Assembly (NCBI GenBank): GCA_947632295.1
Contig: CANROQ010000029.1
Coordinates: 1-9,503 of the forward strand
Reading direction: 5' to 3'
DNA from: an uncultured Bacilli bacterium
GTDB lineage: Bacteria; Bacillota_I; Bacilli_A; RF39; UBA660
Length of the DNA: 9,503 nt
Shown here: one piece after another, positions 1-4,988 of the stretch
How positions within the stretch are numbered: the stretch's first letter is position 1
Layout: every line of letters begins with the position of its first letter
Translations under genes and position numbers: made by a program
The notes under the pieces: model-generated
The model's database searches: none
Seen by the model: only the letters and a program-made list of their open reading frames with translations
Told to the model about the DNA's origin: nothing

Positions 1-46
1 TAAACCAAATAGGAAAATTAAATTCCATTACTCCTAAAATATACAT
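1..46 (-). CDS. Start of an unidentified gene, cut by the left edge
   Basis: An ATG at 44-46 on the minus strand follows AGGTGG (plus-strand CCACCT, 51-56) with a 4-base spacer, the same start geometry as uppP in this window. Fifteen codons remain before the edge, reading MYILGVMEFNFPIWF. That is too little to name a family; the hydrophobic and aromatic character would suit a membrane protein or a short N-terminus. The call rests on the ribosome binding site alone, so it could be a chance match. Confidence 0.4.
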   Translation of the reverse strand, partial: MYILGVMEFNFPIWF

Positions 47-60
47 ATAACCACCTATCA

Positions 61-84
61 ATAGTATATCAAAAAAAATACTAT
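61..84. repeat. Small inverted repeat upstream of the left-edge gene
   Basis: ATAGTAT (61-67) and ATACTAT (78-84) form a 7-bp inverted repeat around a 10-base A-rich centre. It lies just upstream of the left-edge gene's ribosome binding site. No U-tract follows in either direction, so it is not a terminator. It could be an operator, or chance in AT-rich DNA. Confidence 0.25.
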
Positions 85-137
85 CAATATAAAAACATAT
101 CTTAATAATATCTATAATTTACAAATATCGACACCTT

Positions 138-782
138 CTATTTTCCTTTTACACTAATTAATTTAAAAAAGTTATAAATTTTTAAATAATATTTATCCCA
201 ATTATTCTTTAAAGCTTTATTAATATCAATCAACATTTTATTGAAATCATTTTCTTTTTTATTAAAACATTCATAATATAAATATTTTAATTTTTCAGAA
301 TCATTAATATTTATTTCTTTTAGATTTTTATTAATAAATTTTTCTATTTCTCTTTCTTTTCGCGTTTTAAAATCACTAATTGGTAAACTAGTTATAATTT
401 TATAATTCAAATCATATTCTTCAAAATCATCGATTGAATCTAAAATTTCAGACTCTTCATCTATTAATAGGCGACTTTTATGAGTTAAATTTCCATTACG
501 ATCGAATTTAGCGCCAATTACTTCTAGACCATTAGTAAAAAGACAAGCATAATTAATTATTTTAACATTTTGACTAGTAAACATTTCCGTTCGATTACTT
601 ATTTTAACTAAAAAATCTTGGTTGACATTAATGTACTTATATTTTAAATCATTAATAATTTTATTATTAACTTTAAATATTAATATCTTTCTTATATGTG
701 AAATATTATCACTAGTATTCCAGTCAAAAAAATCATATAATTCTTTATTAAAATTAATTAATACATCATAGACATAATTCAT
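138..782 (-). CDS. DUF3603/UPF0736 (YjbA)-like hypothetical protein
   Basis: A soluble protein of 214 residues with no signal peptide or membrane segment. The start is secure: GGAGG lies 8 bases before the ATG. The N-terminus (YVYDVLINF, then FFDW about 10 residues later) and a central stretch (CLFTNGLEVIGAKFDRNG, then KSRLL and acidic residues) resemble, from memory, the Bacillus YjbA/UPF0736 (DUF3603) family. That family has a YDVWVN start and a 'VxTDG...KSRLIP' segment and is about 250 residues long, so this copy would be shorter. The C-terminal third is Lys/Asn/Glu-rich and helical, with no catalytic motif visible. Its start overlaps the end of the preceding membrane-protein gene by 17 bases, so the two are probably translationally coupled. 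No terminator is visible after the stop. The family's function is unknown. Confidence 0.55.
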   Translation of the reverse strand: MNYVYDVLINFNKELYDFFDWNTSDNISHIRKILIFKVNNKIINDLKYKYINVNQDFLVKISNRTEMFTSQNVKIINYACLFTNGLEVIGAKFDRNGNLTHKSRLLIDEESEILDSIDDFEEYDLNYKIITSLPISDFKTRKEREIEKFINKNLKEININDSEKLKYLYYECFNKKENDFNKMLIDINKALKNNWDKYYLKIYNFFKLISVKGK

Positions 783-990
783 CTTTTTTTCCTCCAGACA
801 TAGTTACCACTAAAATCATAATAATAATTCCAAAGACCGCATTTAAGCATTCTAACCTACTACTTATAAATTTAACATATTGTAAAAAATTATACCCAAT
901 ACTAAGTAAATTTAAATAAATTATTATATACATAAAACCAACTACAGTAAGTCCAAAGCCTAGTAAAAAAAAGAAATATCTAACTAGCAT
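766..990 (-). CDS. Small two-helix membrane protein
   Basis: A 74-residue protein beginning MLVRYFFFLLGFG. Hydrophobic stretches at about residues 4-28 and 49-66 predict two membrane helices, separated by a short polar linker containing SSRLEC; the tail is charged (GGKKDEL). The open frame extends to a GTG at 997-999, but that GTG lies inside the AGGTGG ribosome binding site. The ATG at 988-990, 5 bases after AGGTGG, is therefore the real start. The TGA stop lies 17 bases inside the next gene (DUF3603-like), which implies coupled translation and perhaps joint function. I do not recognise a named family. uppP is transcribed divergently from the same short intergenic region. Confidence 0.75.
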   Translation of the reverse strand: MLVRYFFFLLGFGLTVVGFMYIIIYLNLLSIGYNFLQYVKFISSRLECLNAVFGIIIMILVVTMSGGKKDELCL

Positions 991-1031
991 TTTTACCACC
1001 TAATAAATTTTATTAAATTTAATTTGTTTTA

Positions 1032-1060
1032 TTTATTAATTTTATAATTTAGTATATAAT
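1032..1060 (+). promoter_or_regulatory. Possible uppP promoter
   Basis: TTTATT (1032-1037), 17 bases, then TATAAT (1055-1060). The -35 is poor, and the predicted start site falls in or next to the AGGTGG site (1066-1071), which would leave a leader of about 9 bases. A second TATAAT at 1043-1048 lacks a well-placed -35. The whole 991-1075 interval must also serve the divergent small membrane protein. Confidence 0.3.
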
Positions 1061-1075
1061 TAAATAGGTGGTATT

Positions 1076-1897
1076 ATGATAATTGATATTTTAAAATTTA
1101 TAATTTTAGGTTTAATTCAAGGAATTACTGAACCTATACCAGTTTCTTCAAGTGGACATTTATTAATTTTTCAAAAGTTAATTAGTGGTAGTAACTTAGA
1201 TGTCGATTTTGGCCTACTTGCGACTTTAACAAATTTCGGCAGTTTAATTGCGATAGCCATTCTATTTAGAAAAGATATTATTAATCTATTTAAAAGTTTC
1301 TTTGGTTATTTAAAAACCAAAAAACAAGAATATTATGATAACTACAAATATTGTTGGTTAATTGTAATAGGAACTATCCCGGCTGGTATCATGGGTATCA
1401 TCGTTACCAAATTAGGTTTATTTGATGCTTTAGAAAAAAACGTCAAATTTGTTGGCATAACTTTACTTATAACGGCTTTATTTTTATTCTTAATTAGAAA
1501 ATTAAAAGGAAAAAAATCACCAAACCAAATTACATATAAAGATGCTTTAGTGGTTGGATTATTTCAAACTGTTGCCTTATTACCTGGTATCAGTCGTAGT
1601 GGAGCTACTATTGTTGGTGGTATGACTAGAAAATTTAAAAGAGAAACAGCCTTTAATTTTTCATTCATACTTTATATTCCAATTTCACTTGCAACAACAG
1701 TTTTAGGCATAAGTGATTTAGTTAATAGTAATTTAAGTGTAAATATGTGGATTTGTTATTTGACTGCTACAGCCATTGCCGGAATTTTCACTTATTTTGC
1801 AACAATATGGTTTAGAAACATAGTCAAAAATGGTAAATTAATTTACTTTGTTATCTATTGTTTAATTGTAGGTTCACTTGTACTAATATTTCTATAA
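1076..1897 (+). CDS. uppP: Undecaprenyl-diphosphatase UppP/BacA
   Basis: An integral membrane phosphatase that converts undecaprenyl pyrophosphate to the monophosphate, recycling the lipid carrier used for peptidoglycan and other wall polymers; overexpression gives bacitracin resistance in other bacteria. Both family signatures are present. The first (residues 15-29, GITEPIPVSSSGH after Q15) carries the (E/Q)xxxE pair Q15/E19, the serine run and H28. The second is PGISRSGAT (170-178) with the conserved arginine R174. The length of 273 residues is normal, with about eight hydrophobic segments. TEPIP replaces the commoner TEFLP. The ATG follows AGGTGG (1066-1071) by 4 bases. It is a single-gene unit with its own terminator, divergent from the small membrane protein gene and convergent with the lipoprotein gene. 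Confidence 0.97.
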   Translation: MIIDILKFIILGLIQGITEPIPVSSSGHLLIFQKLISGSNLDVDFGLLATLTNFGSLIAIAILFRKDIINLFKSFFGYLKTKKQEYYDNYKYCWLIVIGTIPAGIMGIIVTKLGLFDALEKNVKFVGITLLITALFLFLIRKLKGKKSPNQITYKDALVVGLFQTVALLPGISRSGATIVGGMTRKFKRETAFNFSFILYIPISLATTVLGISDLVNSNLSVNMWICYLTATAIAGIFTYFATIWFRNIVKNGKLIYFVIYCLIVGSLVLIFL

Positions 1898-1918
1898 GAC
1901 TTGAAAAAGTCTTTTTTT
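1896..1918 (+). terminator. uppP terminator
   Basis: AAGACTT, GAAA tetraloop, AAGTCTT, running into a 7-T tract (1912-1918). The hairpin starts on the last bases of the uppP stop codon. Typical intrinsic terminator. Confidence 0.9.
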
Positions 1919-1922
1919 ATAC

Positions 1923-1950
1923 GAAAAAAAATCTAGATAAACTAGATTTT
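1923..1950 (-). terminator. Terminator of the distal lipoprotein gene
   Basis: AAAATCTAG (1928-1936) and CTAGATTTT (1942-1950) form a 9-bp stem with a 5-base loop. Read on the minus strand it is followed by eight T (complement of the A-run 1924-1931). The stem contains part of the lipoprotein stop codon (1949-1951), so gene end and terminator are merged. Confidence 0.85.
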
Positions 1951-2368
1951 ATTCACATATCATATTTTCTTCTTCTAATGCTGTTTTCAAAGATTTATAA
2001 GATAAATCATCATTATAATCATCTTTAAATTGCTTAATAACTAATTTTATATCTTCTTCATTATTATAAGAATTTATTGTTTTATAACCATTTTCAGTTT
2101 CAATAAATTCATCATAATTATCATCTTTAGCAAGTTCAATAATTGTATCTTTTTGCTCCAAATATTCATCTAAGACAGTATAATCTTGCGTTAATTTCAT
2201 AGAAGCTAATTTATTATTTTCAAAAGTAAATTCTACAGTTTGATTTAAATCAGTCATACCTCCAGTTGTGGATACATCTTTACAAGTTAAAGTTTCTATC
2301 TTATCACCACAACCTGTAAATACTACCAAAGTGCCTAATGCTAATGCAAACAACTTTTTATTTTTCAA
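1949..2368 (-). CDS. Small predicted lipoprotein, paralogue of the neighbour at 2468-2863
   Basis: A 139-residue protein with a lipoprotein signal peptide: MKNKK, a hydrophobic core, then FTGC with the lipidation cysteine at C20. It should be diacylated and anchored on the outer face of the membrane. The -3 position is Phe, slightly unusual for a lipobox. The mature part has an LTC motif (C29), a beta-rich stretch (VEFTFENNKLASMKL), an EYLEQKDTII helix and a penultimate Cys (C138). C29 and C138 could form a disulfide. The next gene upstream shares this layout, so the two look like diverged tandem duplicates. The start codon is TTG: no in-frame ATG precedes the signal peptide, and an AGAG-type weak ribosome site lies about 9 bases upstream. 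The general look recalls small DUF1307/YehR-type lipoproteins, but I cannot confirm that. Function unknown. Confidence 0.85.
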   Translation of the reverse strand: MKNKKLFALALGTLVVFTGCGDKIETLTCKDVSTTGGMTDLNQTVEFTFENNKLASMKLTQDYTVLDEYLEQKDTIIELAKDDNYDEFIETENGYKTINSYNNEEDIKLVIKQFKDDYNDDLSYKSLKTALEEENMICE

Positions 2369-2384
2369 ATTTATATCTCTTTTC

Positions 2385-2403
2385 TATTATCGCTTACATT
2401 ATA
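2385..2403 (-). promoter_or_regulatory. -10 box and start-site element of the distal lipoprotein gene
   Basis: Minus-strand TATAAT (complement of 2398-2403), then five bases and CGATAATAG. The -35 region is weak (TGCATT-like, about 16 bases upstream). The predicted leader is about 22 bases. The CGATAATAG element recurs at the same distance from the -10 box of the GNAT operon (8412-8430). Confidence 0.45.
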
Positions 2404-2441
2404 TAACTTTTATAATTAAAATGCACGTAGTTCATTAATAT

Positions 2442-2467
2442 ATAAAAAGTCTAGAAAATTCTAGACT
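2442..2467 (-). terminator. Terminator of the proximal lipoprotein gene
   Basis: AGTCTAG (2448-2454) and CTAGACT (2461-2467) form a 7-bp stem, extendable by two A-T pairs. On the minus strand it is followed by TTTTTATAT. The stem begins at the base next to the TAG stop (2468-2470). Confidence 0.8.
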
Positions 2468-2863
2468 CTACTTGCAAGTATAACCTTGTGCTTCAAATTC
2501 TTTTTTAACATCGTCATAAGTAACGATATCTTCATTTAAATCAAGTTCACCTGCCATATCACTACTTCCTGAAATCGTAGTTCTAATCCCATCTTTAGTT
2601 TCAATAACTTCTATATTTTCATTAGAATCTTTTATATTATCAATTAATGTTTGTTTTTGTTCCTTATATTCATTTGGTAAAACCATATCAACAATTGCTT
2701 TCATTTTGTCTACTTTGTTATCTTTAAATGTTACTTCAACTGACATATTATTTTGAATTCCTAAAGTTTTTTCGGACATTGTACATGTCAATTTCTTTCC
2801 ACCACAACCTGTCAATGTTACTAAAGTAACTAATGCTGGTACAACTAATTTTCCTTTCTTCAT
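2468..2863 (-). CDS. Small predicted lipoprotein, paralogue of the neighbour at 1949-2368
   Basis: A 131-residue lipoprotein. The signal peptide MKKGKLVVPALVTLVTLTGC has a good lipobox, LTGC, with C20 lipidated. The mature domain starts KKLTC (C27), continues with VEVTFKDNKVDKMK and EYKEQKQTLI, and ends YTCK (C130). The order of elements and the N- and C-terminal cysteine pair match the next gene (VEFTFENNK, EYLEQKDTII, ICE), so the two are paralogues. The open frame runs back to 2980 inside the PH-domain gene, but that extension is spurious. The ATG at 2861-2863 follows AAGGAGG (complement of 2871-2877) by 7 bases, and a promoter sits just upstream. It has its own terminator and is therefore a single-gene unit. 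Function unknown; an envelope role is inferred. Confidence 0.88.
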   Translation of the reverse strand: MKKGKLVVPALVTLVTLTGCGGKKLTCTMSEKTLGIQNNMSVEVTFKDNKVDKMKAIVDMVLPNEYKEQKQTLIDNIKDSNENIEVIETKDGIRTTISGSSDMAGELDLNEDIVTYDDVKKEFEAQGYTCK

Positions 2864-2884
2864 TTGCACTCCTCCTTGGTTAAT

Positions 2885-2913
2885 ATCATACCATATAATA
2901 GCAAAAAACACAA
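2885..2913 (-). promoter_or_regulatory. Promoter of the proximal lipoprotein gene
   Basis: On the minus strand, TTGTGT (complement of 2908-2913), 17 bases, then TATGAT (complement of 2885-2890) preceded by TGG, an extended -10. The predicted leader is about 14-15 bases and contains the AAGGAGG site. It also overlaps the far end of the upstream gene's terminator. Confidence 0.7.
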
Positions 2914-2952
2914 TTAAAAAAAGATTACACTTTATCAAAATAAGTAATCTTT
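2912..2952 (-). terminator. Terminator of the PH-domain gene, overlapping its coding end
   Basis: AAAGATTAC (2920-2928) and GTAATCTTT (2944-2952) form a perfect 9-bp stem with a 15-base loop. On the minus strand a T-rich tract (TTTTTTTAATTG) follows. The stop codon (2925-2927) is inside the second arm, and the last nine or so codons form the rest of the hairpin. Confidence 0.75.
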
Positions 2953-3356
2953 CTTTCCATAACATCAGCCTCGATCGCATCTCTTAAAATTTTTCTAACT
3001 TTTTCTGGTTCTCTAATATTTTTAAGAACTATCTTTCTAGAGGTTTCATGTTCCGAATGCGTATCAACAGTAAGATAAATATTTCCAACTCCTAACCACC
3101 TTTGAACGATAGTTTCGATTAAATCAGGATCTTTTAGAGTATATAACTCTAATGTATTAGTCGTTCTTCTAAAAAAACCTTCTTTAACAATTAATTCATC
3201 ATTGGTAATTTGATAAACAGTAAAATTTAAATGTAATACTGTCAAAAAACGATCCCATAAACCTGATGGTTGACCTTCCCAAATTATTTCAAAATCAACA
3301 TCATTTTTGTTATCTTTTTTTAAATCAAGTTCTTCATTAGTTTTTGCTTCATTCAT
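2925..3356 (-). CDS. Soluble bacterial PH-domain (bPH2/DUF304-type) protein
   Basis: A 143-residue protein with no signal peptide or membrane segment. After a Lys/Asp/Asn-rich N-terminal tail (residues 1-22), the sequence from about 23 to 135 has the pattern of the YdbS/YdbT-type bacterial PH domain (DUF304). It reads EIIWEGQPS, VYQITNDELIVKEGFFRRTTNTLELYTL, a following IQRWLG-like helix-turn (IVQRWLGVGNIYLTV), and a C-terminal amphipathic helix (EPEKVRKILRDAI). Most members of this family carry membrane helices; this one is the bare domain. The ATG follows GGAG (complement of 3365-3368) by 8 bases. It has its own promoter and terminator. The role is unknown; lipid or protein binding at the membrane is only inferred from the fold. 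Confidence 0.75.
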   Translation of the reverse strand: MNEAKTNEELDLKKDNKNDVDFEIIWEGQPSGLWDRFLTVLHLNFTVYQITNDELIVKEGFFRRTTNTLELYTLKDPDLIETIVQRWLGVGNIYLTVDTHSEHETSRKIVLKNIREPEKVRKILRDAIEADVMERKITYFDKV

Positions 3357-3377
3357 ACTATCAACTCCACTACAAAA

Positions 3378-3407
3378 ATTATAACATAAGATTAAATAAC
3401 TTGTCTA
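3378..3407 (-). promoter_or_regulatory. Promoter of the PH-domain gene
   Basis: On the minus strand, TAGACA (complement of 3402-3407), 18 bases, then TATAAT (complement of 3378-3383) preceded by TGT, a full extended -10. The -10 box ends 21 bases from the ATG. The -35 overlaps one of two direct repeats (3404-3411 and 3424-3431). Confidence 0.75.
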
Positions 3408-3431
3408 TGAATTAATTTACATATCTATGAA
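3404..3431 (-). repeat. Direct repeat TTCATAGA x2 at the -35 of the PH-domain gene
   Basis: Two identical 8-base copies (TCTATGAA on the plus strand at 3404-3411 and 3424-3431), 20 bases apart start to start. That is about two helical turns, and the proximal copy overlaps the -35 box. This arrangement is typical of sites bound by dimeric response regulators. The interval also lies between the MFS stop codon and this promoter, and no MFS terminator hairpin is seen. Confidence 0.4.
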
Positions 3432-3433
3432 GT

Positions 3434-4669
3434 CTATTTATTAAAACTAACATTAATATTATTTAAATTTGGATCAATATCATTACGATTAAAAATAGCC
3501 ATTTGTAATTTTACTGAACTAATTACACGCATTATTGCAAAAACAATAAATATTCCCATTATTATATCAGCATTTTTAAAAGCCATAAGTATAAATAAGA
3601 AATTACTTATTACTCTACCAATACATAATGCCGTTTCAATACTTACAAAATATTCTACTTTATATTCTTTTCTTAGAGTTTTCTCATTAACAAAATTTGA
3701 AACATTTTGTTCATTTATTAAATCAGTTAAACCCCTAGAAATAGTTTGAAATAAATTATATAAAACAATTGTCATAAAATTACAATGTAAGATCATTAAA
3801 CACAAAAGGATGATAGTCACTATTGAAGTTGAAATCATCAAAAAATTATATTGTTTTGGCTTTATTATTTTAATAAATAAAAAACCTATAAAAGCTGATA
3901 TTAAACTGAATATTGAAGTAAATATACCTAAACTTACACTTTCACTAAAAACTTTAATTATATATATCGTAATTACATAAGATAAAGCCCCTGAAGAATA
4001 AGTTAATCCAGAACAAATATTAGCAACAAAAATAGCTTTAAATTTTTTATTCTTTGAAACTATTTTTCTAAATTTACGAAAATCAGTTTTTTTCGTATTA
4101 GGAATATTATTATCCTTAAAAATATTCGACAATACTATTTCAATAATTACAATGAATAAAGCCAATATAGTTGTATTAATAAAACCTGATTTTTGAATTA
4201 AACTTCCAAAAATAAGAGGAAATAAAATCGCAATAATATTTTTAACAAGTGTATAAGAACCTAAAAATTTAGAACGTTCTTGATTTTGAACACCATCAGT
4301 TTCAATCATATTATAAACTGAATAATAAAAACCTTCTTCTAAACCATATAATAAACCAATTAAATAAATATAATCAACTACTTTATCTTTTAATAAAATA
4401 ATGACTAAAAAATATACGAAATACAAAATTATACCTATTCTCAAAAATTTTATTCTTCCTTTTGATTTGCAATAATTTCTAACGCATAAAACAACAATAT
4501 AAACTGTAATCATAGAAATTAATCTATAAATACCAAGTGGTAATATATTATTATTAGATACTGTTAAAAAATATAAGACAAGAAAGACATCAACAAAATT
4601 ATTGAGAATACTTTTTAATACTCTTAAATAAAATAATATTTTATAATTATCCAGTCTTTTACTCAACAT
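3434..4669 (-). CDS. MFS-type multispanning transporter
   Basis: A 411-residue polytopic protein with about 12 hydrophobic segments, the size and rhythm of a major facilitator superfamily exporter. The loop after the second helix (RNYCKSKGRIKFL) is a degenerate version of the MFS loop 2-3 signature, with the KGR core kept. A long charged central loop (about residues 185-210, NNIPNTKKTDFRKFRKIVSKNKKFK) separates two halves. A conserved-looking acidic patch (GLLYGLEEGFYYSVYNMIE) lies in the fourth helix region. The start is at 4667-4669: AAAGGA lies 9 bases upstream (complement of 4679-4684). Upstream in-frame ATG and TTG codons (4690, 4696) have no ribosome site. The substrate cannot be told. 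It lies downstream of an ABC exporter but behind a 319-base gap with its own probable promoter. Confidence 0.85.
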   Translation of the reverse strand: MLSKRLDNYKILFYLRVLKSILNNFVDVFLVLYFLTVSNNNILPLGIYRLISMITVYIVVLCVRNYCKSKGRIKFLRIGIILYFVYFLVIILLKDKVVDYIYLIGLLYGLEEGFYYSVYNMIETDGVQNQERSKFLGSYTLVKNIIAILFPLIFGSLIQKSGFINTTILALFIVIIEIVLSNIFKDNNIPNTKKTDFRKFRKIVSKNKKFKAIFVANICSGLTYSSGALSYVITIYIIKVFSESVSLGIFTSIFSLISAFIGFLFIKIIKPKQYNFLMISTSIVTIILLCLMILHCNFMTIVLYNLFQTISRGLTDLINEQNVSNFVNEKTLRKEYKVEYFVSIETALCIGRVISNFLFILMAFKNADIIMGIFIVFAIMRVISSVKLQMAIFNRNDIDPNLNNINVSFNK

Positions 4670-4737
4670 ATATTTTTTTCCTTTAAACATTAACAATTTA
4701 TCATGATTATGATTAAACTTTGTAATTTCTTTAGTAA

Positions 4738-4803
4738 CTATTCGTAACTTACTTCAACATCTATTTTCATAAAAATAGAAACACCATTATGAAGATATGA
4801 CAT
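4738..4803 (-). CDS. Possible 21-residue leader peptide upstream of the MFS gene
   Basis: An ATG in the hairpin loop opens a frame of 21 codons ending in TAG, starting MSYLHNG and ending EVSYE. The nearest ribosome-site match, GAAGG, is 12 bases upstream and sits in the 5' arm of the hairpin, so it would be masked when the hairpin forms. Spacing is on the long side. It could be a regulatory leader peptide, a decayed gene remnant or chance. Confidence 0.25.
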   Translation of the reverse strand: MSYLHNGVSIFMKIDVEVSYE

Positions 4804-4822
4804 TAATTTTTCATACCTTCAT
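4789..4822 (-). promoter_or_regulatory. Leader hairpin of the MFS transcript
   Basis: Minus-strand ATGAAGGTATGA (complement of 4811-4822) pairs with TCATATCTTCAT (complement of 4789-4800) over 12 positions with one G-U wobble, around a 10-base A-rich loop. In the plus strand the wobble becomes an A-C mismatch, so the structure is favoured in minus-strand RNA. No U-tract follows, so it is not an ordinary terminator. Confidence 0.5.
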
Positions 4823-4853
4823 TCACAAACTTTTAAATTTATATTACATGATA

Positions 4854-4882
4854 ATTATATAGAATTTTCATAAATATTACAA
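4854..4882 (-). promoter_or_regulatory. Probable promoter of the MFS gene
   Basis: On the minus strand, TTGTAA (complement of 4877-4882), exactly 17 bases, then TATAAT (complement of 4854-4859). Transcription would begin near 4847, about 178 bases before the MFS start codon. Confidence 0.5.
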
Positions 4883-4988
4883 TTACCAAAATTAAATCTT
4901 AATCAAGAATTTGATATTATCATTTTTGCCAATTTATAAAATTCTCTGATCTTCATCATTTATATTTAATTTACAAATCTTAATTTAA

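Larger units (their letters stand above)
4670..4988 (-). other. 319-base gap: promoter and leader of the MFS gene
   Basis: This gap contains no full gene. It holds a promoter-like pair at 4854-4882, a 12-bp hairpin at 4789-4822, a weak hairpin CTATTTT/AAAATAG at 4761-4778, a 21-codon open frame at 4738-4803, and the MFS ribosome site at 4679-4684. No known riboswitch core was recognised. All other leaders in the window are short, so this one stands out. Confidence 0.5.

Noticed and set aside
2864..2980. 39-residue N-terminal extension of the proximal lipoprotein frame
   Set aside because: It overlaps the PH-domain coding end and its terminator, has no ribosome site, and would bury the lipoprotein signal peptide. 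The ATG at 2863 has a perfect site and a promoter directly upstream.
4670..4988. Known riboswitch class in the MFS leader
   Set aside because: No recognisable core of guanidine, preQ1, SAM, TPP or similar riboswitches could be matched by eye.
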